DNA of 7,072 nt from Sporomusaceae bacterium (GTDB lineage Bacteria; Bacillota; Negativicutes; DSM-13327): NCBI GenBank assembly GCA_027492445.1, contig JAPUES010000230.1, positions 1-7,072 on the forward strand, in the 5' to 3' direction. The notes beneath the pieces are model-generated. The model did not search any database, was not told the DNA's origin, and saw only the letters and a list, made by a program, of their open reading frames with translations. Position numbers and translations under genes: made by a program. This document shows, in pieces, positions 1 to 6,705 of the stretch. Each line of letters opens with the position of its first letter. Positions within the stretch are counted from its first letter, which is position 1.

Positions 1-1785
1 AACCTAGAAGTTACCCGCAACGTAAGAGATGGGGGCAAAAAGGATACTCTCCTTGCCGTACTAGATTGCACCAAAACAGCAATGGGGGCGCGCCTCCTTA
101 AAAAGTGGCTAGAATATCCTCTCCTAAATACCAATCATATTATTCAGCGGCAAGATGCCATTGCTGAACTATTAGAAAAACCTACTTTGCGCCAGCGTCT
201 CCATGAAACCCTGGGCAGTATTTATGATCTAGAGCGCATTCTTACCCGCATTGAAGTAGCGACGGCGAATGCTCGAGATTTAGTGGCACTAAAATCCTCC
301 CTCGCCGTCTTACCTAATATTAAAGAATCATTAAAAACTGTCACTACTGGTTTTTTAAGTAACCTCACTCACCAGCTACATACACATCAAGATATCGTAA
401 ACCTGATTGATACGGCTATTATAGAAACGCCACCCTTTTCGGTACGAGAAGGAGGGTTTATTAAACCTGGTTATAACCAAGAACTCGATGAACTCCATGC
501 CATATCCCGAGATAGTAAACAATTTGTACAAGATATTGAAACTAGAGAGCGAGAAGCCACCGGCATAAAATCCCTAAAGGTGGGTTATAATCGAGTATTT
601 GGTTACTATATCGAAATTACCCATTCTCATACGGCTTCGGTACCCATTAGCTACGTCCGTAAGCAAACACTGACCAATGCCGAACGGTATATTACCCCTG
701 AATTAAAAGAATTTGAAAGCAAAATCCTCGGTGCCCAAGAAAAAATCGTCATTATTGAATATCATTTATTTTCTACCATTCGCGATCATATTAAAAGTTA
801 TATTAAAGATATCCAGCAAACGGCAAGGCAGCTGGCCCAATTAGATGGAATTATTAGTTTAAGTGAAGTGGCCTTTCGTCAGAATTATGTACGCCCGCAA
901 ATTGTCCAGTCCCAAGAAATCACCATTAAAGACGGACGGCATCCCATTGTCGAGCGATTACTCCATCAGCAATTATTTGTTCCTAATGATACGGAGCTTA
1001 ACCATCATAGTAATGAAATTATTGTAATCACAGGTCCTAATATGGCCGGTAAATCTACCTATATGCGGCAAGTGGCGCTCCTCGTACTGATGACGCAAAT
1101 CGGCAGCTTTATTCCTGCTCGCTCTGCGGTTATTAGTCCTGTCGATCGTATTTTTACGCGGGTAGGGGCAAGTGATGATTTATCTACCGGGCAAAGTACT
1201 TTTATGGTAGAAATGAATGAAGTAGCACAAATTTTAAAACATGCCACAAAGCATAGCTTGATTATTTTAGACGAGATAGGCCGAGGCACGAGTACCTTTG
1301 ATGGTATGAGTATTGCAAGAGCTGTCATTGAATATATTAAAGAACGCATTAAAGCCAAAACTCTGGTCGCCACTCATTATCATGAACTAACAGAGCTTGC
1401 CGATCATAATAAAACCATAAAAAACTATTCCGTTGCCGTTAAAGAGCGGGGGAGTGAAGTCGTCTTTTTGCGGCGCATTATCCCTGGCGGCGCTGATAAA
1501 AGCTATGGTATCCATGTAGCCCAATTAGCTGGGTTACCTAAAAAAGCCATTGAGCGCGCCCAGGAACTATTACTCGAATTAGAGCAAAAACATCCCCAAG
1601 GGGATAGACCGATTTCTTCAGCTCCCCAAATCGTTGAAAGCAAAAACCAGCCAATGTCCTTATTCACTTCCTCCTTAGTGAGTGAATTAGTAAAGCTAGA
1701 TGTTATGACCATAACTCCCTTAGAAGCTCTTAATCTCCTCTATGATTTACACAAACAAGCAAAACAGGAGTCTGGTGAACTATGA
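1..1785 (+). CDS. mutS: DNA mismatch repair protein MutS (5' end missing)
   Basis: MutS binds mismatched or looped DNA as a dimer, becomes an ATP-bound sliding clamp and recruits MutL. The reading frame is open from base 1. The first visible residues (NLEVTRNVRDGGKK) already match the MutS core domain, so the ATG at 82 is an internal methionine. About 270 N-terminal residues (mismatch-binding and connector domains) lie off the left edge, judged against an E. coli MutS of about 853 residues. Visible residue numbering follows. The lever/core is at about 1-150 and 240-320. The clamp lies around 195-240 (GYNRVFGYYIEI). The Walker A motif GPNMAGKST is at 345-353. Walker B ends in LDE with D424/E425, followed by the signature IGRGTSTFDG. 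The H-loop is ATHYHEL. A C-terminal dimerisation tail ends in LTPLEALNLLYDL-like sequence. The likely beta-clamp motif reads QPMSLF, slightly off consensus. The stop overlaps the mutL start by 4 nt (ATGA), which implies translational coupling. Confidence 0.98.
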   Translation, partial: NLEVTRNVRDGGKKDTLLAVLDCTKTAMGARLLKKWLEYPLLNTNHIIQRQDAIAELLEKPTLRQRLHETLGSIYDLERILTRIEVATANARDLVALKSSLAVLPNIKESLKTVTTGFLSNLTHQLHTHQDIVNLIDTAIIETPPFSVREGGFIKPGYNQELDELHAISRDSKQFVQDIETREREATGIKSLKVGYNRVFGYYIEITHSHTASVPISYVRKQTLTNAERYITPELKEFESKILGAQEKIVIIEYHLFSTIRDHIKSYIKDIQQTARQLAQLDGIISLSEVAFRQNYVRPQIVQSQEITIKDGRHPIVERLLHQQLFVPNDTELNHHSNEIIVITGPNMAGKSTYMRQVALLVLMTQIGSFIPARSAVISPVDRIFTRVGASDDLSTGQSTFMVEMNEVAQILKHATKHSLIILDEIGRGTSTFDGMSIARAVIEYIKERIKAKTLVATHYHELTELADHNKTIKNYSVAVKERGSEVVFLRRIIPGGADKSYGIHVAQLAGLPKKAIERAQELLLELEQKHPQGDRPISSAPQIVESKNQPMSLFTSSLVSELVKLDVMTITPLEALNLLYDLHKQAKQESGEL

Positions 1786-3593
1786 GTACCATTCATATTT
1801 TAGATGAAAATACCGCCAATAAGATTGCCGCCGGGGAAGTGGTAGAACGCCCCGCCTCCATTGTAAAAGAATTAGTAGAAAATTCTATTGATGCCCATAG
1901 CCAGCATATTGAAATTGAAATTGCTGAAGGCGGCATTTCTTTTATTCGTATTACAGACGACGGCAGTGGTATGAGCTCTGAAGATGCTCAGCTATCCATA
2001 CTACGTCATGCAACGAGCAAAATTCGCCTAGCAGAGGATTTATCCACCATCCACTCCTTAGGCTTTCGCGGCGAAGCATTACCTAGTATTGCTGCAGTAT
2101 CGAGATTTTCTTTAACCACTCGCCTTAGCCATCAACCTCTGGCAACCTATATTGAGGTGGCGGGGGGGATTACGACAGATATCAGGGAAGCAGGGGGGAA
2201 TGTCGGTACTACTATTGTGGTAAAAGATCTCTTTTTTAATACTCCTGCTCGCAAAAAATTTTTGAAAACAGCTTCGACAGAAGGTTCTTATATTAATGAA
2301 ATCGTCATTAAGCTAGCCTTATCCAATCCAAGTATCGCCTTTAAATTAATTAACAACAATCGTTTAGTACTGTCTACACCTGGTAATAATCAATTGCAGG
2401 ATACCTTAATAAGCCTGTATGGCCAAAAAATCGAGCCTGATATATTACCGATTCATTATGAAAATACCATTGATAATATTACTATCAAAGGATATTTAGG
2501 TAAGCCGACCTTATTAAAAAGCAATCGCCACTGGCAAACCTTTCTGGTTAATTCGCGCATTATTAATAGTCGCTCCATTGCCAAGGCCCTCGACAATGCC
2601 TATCATTCCTTGCTGCCCAAAAGCGGCTATCCCTTAGTGGTACTACATATTACTGTCAACACGGATACCATTGATATTAACGTTCATCCCCAAAAAAGTG
2701 AAATTAAATTTAGTGATGAACAAAAACTGTTTAGAGCTGTCTATAGCGCGGTAACTTATGCCCTTTCCGAAGCCCATACCCCAAGCCAACTAGCGGCGAC
2801 TGCGAGTGTTAAGGATTATACCCCTTATCAGCATACGCCTAGTCGTTATGTTCGGCCGGCTCAGCAAGAATCCTTGTATGCTCCCTCTCATTATCGGGCA
2901 TCCTTCCAAGAAGAGGCATTACCCCTAACAACCGCACGAATGACAATGGAAGAAGAAGAAGAGATTATCTTTTGGGATGCACCGCCTGTTACGCAAGAAG
3001 TAAAGTCAAACGAGGAAGAAACTAGGTTTACCTTGCAGCCACTAGGGCAAATCGATGATTGTTATATTATTAGCAGAGGCCATGATGGCTTATATATTAT
3101 TGATCAACATGCTGCCCATGAGCGGATTCTGTATGATAAAATGAGTGAACATACTGATCGCATTCCCTCTCAGCAACTATTAATGCCTTTATATATGGAC
3201 TGTGATACTAATGAAATTAAGCTTTTATCCGAATACCAAGATACCTTTACAGGCCTAGGTTTTAGCCTTGATCTAGTAGGCCCAAATACCATGCGTTTTA
3301 CAGAACTACCTAGTGACATTCCACTCGCAGAAGCGGAAAACTCCATAAGGCAAATACTAGAATTCATTCAAAATATGCACAATCCTACCGCCCAAGAGTT
3401 ACGGCATAACTGCCTCCAAATTGCCTCTTGCCGCGCTGCGATTAAAGCAGGAGAAGTGCTCAATATGAGGCAAATGCAGGCTCTTATTAGCGAGCTATGC
3501 AATACCAAATTACCTTATACCTGCCCCCATGGAAGGCCAGCTATGATTCGCTTTAGCCCGAAGGATTTAGATAAAATGTTTAAGCGGACCTAG
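1782..3593 (+). CDS. mutL: DNA mismatch repair endonuclease MutL
   Basis: MutL is the ATP-dependent matchmaker of mismatch repair. In bacteria without MutH it also nicks the new strand. The 603-residue product has an N-terminal GHKL ATPase. ELVENS is at 30-35, with E30 equivalent to the catalytic E29 of E. coli MutL. DDGSGM is at 59-64, FRGEAL at 95-100, followed by NTPARKKFLK. A variable acidic linker spans about 335-420 and contains a GAA codon run. The C-terminal dimerisation/endonuclease domain has DQHAAHE at 441-447, SCRAAIKAG at 549-557 and CPHGRP at 581-586, which form the metal-binding site. QQLLMP at 464-469 sits where B. subtilis MutL has its beta-clamp motif. The endonuclease motif ends in Asp452 instead of the usual Glu. 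AGGAG at 1766-1770 and GGTGA at 1774-1778 precede the ATG inside the end of mutS. Two G tracts in codons 127-129 and 138-139 are potential slippage sites. Confidence 0.98.
   Translation: MSTIHILDENTANKIAAGEVVERPASIVKELVENSIDAHSQHIEIEIAEGGISFIRITDDGSGMSSEDAQLSILRHATSKIRLAEDLSTIHSLGFRGEALPSIAAVSRFSLTTRLSHQPLATYIEVAGGITTDIREAGGNVGTTIVVKDLFFNTPARKKFLKTASTEGSYINEIVIKLALSNPSIAFKLINNNRLVLSTPGNNQLQDTLISLYGQKIEPDILPIHYENTIDNITIKGYLGKPTLLKSNRHWQTFLVNSRIINSRSIAKALDNAYHSLLPKSGYPLVVLHITVNTDTIDINVHPQKSEIKFSDEQKLFRAVYSAVTYALSEAHTPSQLAATASVKDYTPYQHTPSRYVRPAQQESLYAPSHYRASFQEEALPLTTARMTMEEEEEIIFWDAPPVTQEVKSNEEETRFTLQPLGQIDDCYIISRGHDGLYIIDQHAAHERILYDKMSEHTDRIPSQQLLMPLYMDCDTNEIKLLSEYQDTFTGLGFSLDLVGPNTMRFTELPSDIPLAEAENSIRQILEFIQNMHNPTAQELRHNCLQIASCRAAIKAGEVLNMRQMQALISELCNTKLPYTCPHGRPAMIRFSPKDLDKMFKRT
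2162..2198 (+). repeat. Two poly-G tracts (G7 and G6) inside mutL
   Basis: Seven consecutive G occupy 2162-2168 and six occupy 2193-2198. They encode Gly128-Gly129 and Gly138-Gly139 with GGG codons in the ATPase domain. Loss or gain of one G would shift the frame early and remove the C-terminal nuclease domain. Whether they vary in length cannot be seen from one sequence. Confidence 0.8.
2949..2963 (+). repeat. In-frame GAA triplet run in the mutL linker
   Basis: Four GAA codons followed by GAG encode five consecutive glutamates in the disordered linker between the MutL ATPase and endonuclease domains. Length changes in steps of three would keep the frame and would probably be tolerated. The run is short, so it may simply reflect an acidic linker. 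Confidence 0.5.
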
Positions 3594-3594
3594 T

Positions 3595-3628
3595 AGAGGA
3601 GGCATCTTACAAAAAATATGGCAGGTGA
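3595..3628 (+). promoter_or_regulatory. Two competing Shine-Dalgarno sites for the methyltransferase gene
   Basis: A strong AGAGGAGG at 3595-3602 lies 15 nt before the ATG at 3618, which is longer than usual. A second site, AGGTGA at 3623-3628, lies 4 nt before an in-frame ATG at 3633, which is rather short. There is no other in-frame start codon between the first site and 3618. Either ATG may be used. The choice changes the N-terminus by five residues only. Confidence 0.5.
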
Positions 3629-4418
3629 TACTATGGAACTCGTCGTGACAACAGTGCAGCATCCTTCTGATGCCCTAATATCCTTAGCCCAAGCGATTGC
3701 TAAGGAGCTAAATATTCCCTTCGTAGAAAGAGCAAAGCACTCTTTAATGGCCATTAAAATTCACTTTCAAGTAGACAATCTCATTGTTGTTGCCCAAAAA
3801 GGTCCTTTGGTAAATACACCTGGTGGAGATTATTTTTTCCACCTGAACATGGCCCAATTACGTATAAAAAACTTAGAAAATGGAAAACATGACCATATGG
3901 TCTCTGCAATGTCCTTACAGCCTGGCATGTCCGTTTTAGACTGCACCTTAGGTCTTGCTACAGATGCCATTGTAGCCAGTTTTGTAACGGGCCCTACCGG
4001 TAGCATTGTTGGCGTTGAAAAATCCCCCATTGTGGCCTTTATTGCCCGCTATGGGTTAGAACACTTTATAACGGATGAAGAAGGGATAACTGAGGCCCTG
4101 CGTCGCATCGAAGTGCGGCAAGCTCATTCCTATAAATACCTAACTACCTTAGGGGATAATAGCTATGATATTGTTTATTTTGATCCGATGTTTCGCCATC
4201 CTATTTATAGCAGCTCCAATGTAAAACCCCTTCGCTACCTTGCCGATAATAGTGCTTTGACAAAAAACACTCTCAAAGAAGCATGCCGGGTTGCCAAACA
4301 GCGAGTGGTGGTGAAAGAATCTAGTAAAAGTAATGAATTTACGCGTCTTGGTATTACTGCAATCTATGGCGGTAAATACAGCAGTGTTCACTATGGCGTA
4401 ATTGAAATAGGAGAGTAA
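3618..4418 (+). CDS. Class I SAM-dependent methyltransferase, RsmJ/YpiP-like
   Basis: This is a predicted methyltransferase of 266 residues (261 if it starts at 3633). It has a Rossmann SAM-binding motif VLDCTLG around residues 106-112, an acidic residue in GVEKSP about 25 residues later as expected for ribose binding, and a catalytic-type motif YFDPMF ending at 189-192. The combination of D-[CA]-T-x-G and DPMF resembles the RsmJ-like family (Pfam SAM_MT, PF04445). In E. coli, RsmJ makes m2G1516 in 16S rRNA. Firmicute members such as YpiP are largely uncharacterised, so an RNA substrate is an inference. No signal peptide or membrane segment is visible, so it should be cytoplasmic. It sits 24 nt after mutL and 1 nt before miaA, so it is cotranscribed with both. 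The neighbouring miaA makes RNA modification more likely than DNA methylation, but DNA cannot be excluded. Confidence 0.85.
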   Translation: MAGDTMELVVTTVQHPSDALISLAQAIAKELNIPFVERAKHSLMAIKIHFQVDNLIVVAQKGPLVNTPGGDYFFHLNMAQLRIKNLENGKHDHMVSAMSLQPGMSVLDCTLGLATDAIVASFVTGPTGSIVGVEKSPIVAFIARYGLEHFITDEEGITEALRRIEVRQAHSYKYLTTLGDNSYDIVYFDPMFRHPIYSSSNVKPLRYLADNSALTKNTLKEACRVAKQRVVVKESSKSNEFTRLGITAIYGGKYSSVHYGVIEIGE

Positions 4419-4419
4419 T

Positions 4420-5364
4420 ATGGAACGTATCGTTGCTGTCATTGGGCCAACTGCTGTGGGAAAAACAAAAGTTAGTATTGATTTGGCTAAAATGCTACAG
4501 ACAGAGATTATTTCTGGTGATTCTATGCTCGTCTATAAAAACATGAATATTGGAACGGCAAAACCAGATAGAAAAGAGCGTTCTAGTGTTTTTCATCACC
4601 TAATTGATATCCTAGAACCTAGTGCTGATTTTAGTGTGGTAGAATTTAAAGAACTAGCCAGTACACATATTTCTACAATCAACAAAGAAGGTAAGATTCC
4701 CGTGTTAGCAGGGGGAACTGGTCTCTATGTAAAATCCTTACTAGAAGGTTATCAATTCAATCCTACCCCCAGTGATGAAGCATTACGCCAGCGCCTAGAT
4801 TTATTGGCAAAGGAACATGGCAATCAATATCTTCATGATACCTTAAAAAGTGTCCTGCCAGAAGTGGCCGCTCGTCTACATCCAAATGATCTGCGGCGTG
4901 TGATTCGCGCCTTAGAAGTCTTTTATCTTAGCGGTGATACGGTTTCTCAAGAAAAACTGATTGATCAGCAGGAACTCCTATATAATGCTCTAGTCATTGG
5001 TCTTACAATGGACCGCCAGCTTTTATATCAGCGCATTAATCAGCGCGTCGATATGATGATCGAAGGGGGACTCGTCAATGAAGTATCCCTGCTACTTAAA
5101 AATGGTGTTTCCCCAAACTGTCAGGCTATGCAAGGCATTGGCTATAAAGAAATCGTTAGCCACCTACAAGGAGAAATGAGTTTAGCCGCTGCCACCGATA
5201 CCATTAAACAGGCCACGCGGCATTTTGCCAAACGCCAATTAACTTGGTATCGTAAAATGCCCTATATCACCTGGTTTGATGTAAATGATTTTAGTGATTA
5301 CGATAGCATGGTGGAAACTTTTTACAAACTAATAGCAGGAAAATTTAACCTATCGGTAGAATAA
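4420..5364 (+). CDS. miaA: tRNA dimethylallyltransferase MiaA
   Basis: MiaA transfers a dimethylallyl group from DMAPP to N6 of A37 in tRNAs that read codons starting with U. This is the first step to ms2i6A and it stabilises codon pairing. The 314-residue protein is full length for the family. It has the P-loop GPTAVGKT at 9-16 and GDSMLVYKNMNIGTAKP around 33-49, where D34 corresponds to the general base seen in characterised MiaA enzymes. Further motifs are AGGTGLY, HPNDLRRVIRALE from 154, MQGIGYKE at 237-244 and the tRNA-contacting RQLTWYRKMP from 272. All family motifs are intact. GGAG at 4410-4413, within the end of the preceding gene, lies 6 nt before the ATG. The gap to the preceding stop is 1 nt, which indicates coupling. 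Hfq follows 36 nt downstream, as in enterobacteria. Confidence 0.98.
   Translation: MERIVAVIGPTAVGKTKVSIDLAKMLQTEIISGDSMLVYKNMNIGTAKPDRKERSSVFHHLIDILEPSADFSVVEFKELASTHISTINKEGKIPVLAGGTGLYVKSLLEGYQFNPTPSDEALRQRLDLLAKEHGNQYLHDTLKSVLPEVAARLHPNDLRRVIRALEVFYLSGDTVSQEKLIDQQELLYNALVIGLTMDRQLLYQRINQRVDMMIEGGLVNEVSLLLKNGVSPNCQAMQGIGYKEIVSHLQGEMSLAAATDTIKQATRHFAKRQLTWYRKMPYITWFDVNDFSDYDSMVETFYKLIAGKFNLSVE
5321..5349 (+). promoter_or_regulatory. Weak candidate internal promoter for hfq
   Basis: Near the 3' end of miaA, TTTACA at 5321-5326 (5 of 6 to the sigma-A -35) is followed after 17 nt by TTTAAC at 5344-5349 (4 of 6 to the -10). Promoters inside or just after miaA that feed hfq are known in E. coli. 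In an AT-rich coding end such matches arise easily by chance, so the call is tentative. Confidence 0.22.
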
Positions 5365-5400
5365 GGATATAGAAATGATCGATAAAAACGGAGGAATTTT

Positions 5401-5652
5401 ATGATGACAACAAAAGTGATTAATTTACAAGACAGTTTTTTAAATCAAATACGCAAAGAAAATAATCTGCCTGTAATTATCTATCTTATAAATGGCTTCC
5501 AGCTGCGCGGGGTCGTCAAAGGCTTCGATAATTTCACGGTCATAATTGAAAATGAGGGAAAGCAACAGCTAGTCTATAAGCATGCAATCTCAACCATTAC
5601 ACCCCTTAGACCACTAACGCCTGCGTTTCACGACAAGAAAGATGAAAAATAA
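5401..5652 (+). CDS. hfq: RNA chaperone Hfq
   Basis: Hfq is an Sm-like protein that forms a hexameric ring and binds sRNAs and mRNAs. The 83-residue product shows the short N-terminal helix (LQDSFLNQIRKEN, 9-21). The Sm1 region follows, with NGFQLRGVVKGFDNFTV at 31-47, and then the Sm2 signature YKHAIS at 59-64, whose Lys-His face the proximal pore. Rim residues are R18-K19-E20-N21, the Gram-positive pattern. The C-terminal tail after residue 68 is short and charged, unlike the roughly 35-residue tail of E. coli Hfq. Between helix and first strand there is NNLP, one residue longer than in the E. coli and B. subtilis proteins as I recall them. GGAGG at 5390-5394 lies 6 nt before the ATG at 5401. 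An adjacent ATG at 5404 could also serve. A terminator follows directly, so hfq is the last gene of the operon. Confidence 0.98.
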   Translation: MMTTKVINLQDSFLNQIRKENNLPVIIYLINGFQLRGVVKGFDNFTVIIENEGKQQLVYKHAISTITPLRPLTPAFHDKKDEK

Positions 5653-5661
5653 TAGCAAAAA

Positions 5662-5696
5662 CTCTCGGCCCTAGGGCTGAGAGCTTTTCTATTTTT
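5662..5696 (+). terminator. Rho-independent terminator after hfq
   Basis: Two 10-nt arms (5662-5671 CTCTCGGCCC and 5674-5683 GGGCTGAGAG) pair along their length with one G-T wobble. The loop is formally TA, so in practice the inner base pair opens to a four-base CTAG loop. The stem is followed by CTTTTCTATTTTT. The hairpin begins 9 nt after the hfq stop. An A-rich stretch on the 5' side would give the opposite strand a T tract too, but no gene converges from the right. Confidence 0.92.
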
Positions 5697-5724
5697 GCAC
5701 CTTTTTTCCCTGCTAGCGTATACT
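5695..5724 (+). promoter_or_regulatory. Candidate promoter for spoVK
   Basis: TATACT at 5719-5724 matches the sigma-A -10 at 5 of 6 positions. TTGCAC at 5695-5700, 18 nt upstream, gives a partial -35 (3 of 6) that overlaps the end of the terminator T tract. The same segment also partly resembles the sporulation sigma -10 elements: TATACTAT differs from the sigma-E CATACAAT at two positions, and TATACTATA fits the sigma-K CATAnnnTA except for its first base. Because spoVK is expressed in the mother cell in B. subtilis, sigma-factor assignment stays open. A promoter somewhere in 5690-5745 is expected after so strong a terminator. Confidence 0.45.
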
Positions 5725-5740
5725 ATATATCACCTATAGT
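5722..5740. repeat. Short inverted repeat in the spoVK promoter region
   Basis: ACTATA at 5722-5727 and TATAGT at 5735-5740 are perfect inverted copies separated by 7 nt. They cover the end of the -10 and the probable transcription start. The geometry would suit an operator for a dimeric regulator, but the arms are only 6 nt of AT-rich sequence, so chance is a real alternative. Confidence 0.3.
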
Positions 5741-5748
5741 TATGTGGT

Positions 5749-5755
5749 GAGGTGA
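5749..5755 (+). promoter_or_regulatory. Shine-Dalgarno site that fixes the spoVK start
   Basis: GAGGTGA lies 5 nt before the ATG at 5761, close to ideal. An in-frame GTG at 5752 falls inside this site and has only the weaker GGTGA at 5746-5750 immediately before it, so it is unlikely to be the main start. TCACC at 5730-5734 is complementary to both GGTGA copies (5746-5750 and 5751-5755) and could partly mask the site. Confidence 0.75.
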
Positions 5756-5760
5756 CAACA

Positions 5761-6705
5761 ATGTCATATATGGGGCCACAAAATGTGATTTCTGCCCTTG
5801 AAAAGGGAGAAATTCCTCCCTCCCAAGCCTTAAAATTCTTTCATGAAATGGATTTTAAGGTTCGCATGAGTACGAAAGTACATCATAGTCAAAAGAAAAT
5901 CGACGATATCCTGTCGGAACTCAATCAATTAATTGGCTTATCAGAAGTCAAGAAAACAGTAAGAGAAATCTATGCTTTTATCGAAATCCAACGCCGACGT
6001 GAAAAGGAACATTTGCATACGGAGCCCTTAGTATTGCATATGATTTTTAAAGGCAATCCAGGAACAGGTAAAACTACGGTCGCACGAATTTTGAGTAAAA
6101 TTTTTCGTGAAATCGGTATTTTATCTCGTGGCCACTTGATTGAGGTCGAACGAGCGGATTTAGTAGGAGAATATATCGGTCATACGGCGCAAAAAACTCG
6201 TGAACAGGTAAAGAAAGCCTCTGGCGGCATTTTATTTATCGATGAAGCCTATTCCTTAGCCCGAGGTGGCGAAAAAGATTTTGGTAAAGAAGGAATTGAC
6301 CTCTTGGTCAAAGCCATGGAAGATCATAAAAACGATTTTATTTTAATTCTTGCTGGCTATCAAAAGGAAATGGAAGGTTTTTTAGAGACCAATCCCGGTC
6401 TTCGTTCTCGTTTTCCCATCCATGTTGATTTTCCTGATTATAAGGAGCAAGAATTACTTACCATTGCCCAACAAATGCTAGGGGCCCGTCAATATTCCAT
6501 CTCAAATGATACAGCCGGTGTGTTATTAACCTTGCTAGCTACTCAACAGCATAACGCTTCGAAAAATTTTGGCAATGCGCGTACGGTCCGTAATATTATC
6601 GAAAAAGCAATTCGCCAACAAGCACTACGCTTACTAAGTAAAGCCAGCACGACAAAGGAAGAACTCATATGTCTTGAAAGCGTTGACTTTCTGGAGGTGA
6701 AATAA
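5761..6705 (+). CDS. spoVK: SpoVK-type AAA+ ATPase (stage V sporulation protein K, CbxX/CfqX family)
   Basis: This is a soluble AAA+ ATPase of the CbxX/CfqX family. In B. subtilis SpoVK is needed for late spore maturation in the mother cell, but its substrate is not established. The product is 314 residues from the ATG at 5761 (317 from the GTG at 5752), close to the B. subtilis length of about 322. After an N-terminal segment, LNQLIGLSEVKKTVREI marks the start of the conserved domain. Walker A GNPGTGKT is at 98-105, ADLVGEYIGHTA forms the pore-loop region, and Walker B ILFIDEAYSLARG has D161/E162. The second region contains ILAGYQKEM and NPGLRSRFP, with R215/R217 as arginine-finger candidates, followed by the lid domain with FGNARTVRNIIEKAI. 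All ATPase motifs are intact. It begins a new transcription unit after the hfq terminator and overlaps the next gene by 1 nt. A non-sporulation CbxX-like role is possible, since the family is broad. Confidence 0.9.
   Translation: MSYMGPQNVISALEKGEIPPSQALKFFHEMDFKVRMSTKVHHSQKKIDDILSELNQLIGLSEVKKTVREIYAFIEIQRRREKEHLHTEPLVLHMIFKGNPGTGKTTVARILSKIFREIGILSRGHLIEVERADLVGEYIGHTAQKTREQVKKASGGILFIDEAYSLARGGEKDFGKEGIDLLVKAMEDHKNDFILILAGYQKEMEGFLETNPGLRSRFPIHVDFPDYKEQELLTIAQQMLGARQYSISNDTAGVLLTLLATQQHNASKNFGNARTVRNIIEKAIRQQALRLLSKASTTKEELICLESVDFLEVK

Noticed and set aside
82..84. ATG that could be taken as the start of mutS
   Set aside because: The frame is open to base 1 and the residues before it match the conserved MutS core, so it is an internal methionine.
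1059..1373. Antisense open frame of about 100 codons inside mutS
   Set aside because: It lies opposite the highly conserved ATPase region, has no plausible ribosome site or recognisable motif, and is explained by the codon pattern of mutS.
1592..1605. Perfect palindrome ATCCCCAAGGGGAT in the MutS tail
   Set aside because: The stem is only six base pairs with a two-base loop, it has no T tract, and it lies within coding sequence. It was not judged a terminator or operator.
4149..4442. Antisense open frame over the methyltransferase-miaA junction
   Set aside because: It is opposite two clear coding genes and shows no family motif. Its apparent hydrophobic stretches mirror the codons of the true genes.
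5752..5754. GTG as start of spoVK
   Set aside because: It lies inside the best Shine-Dalgarno sequence, which is ideally placed for the ATG at 5761.
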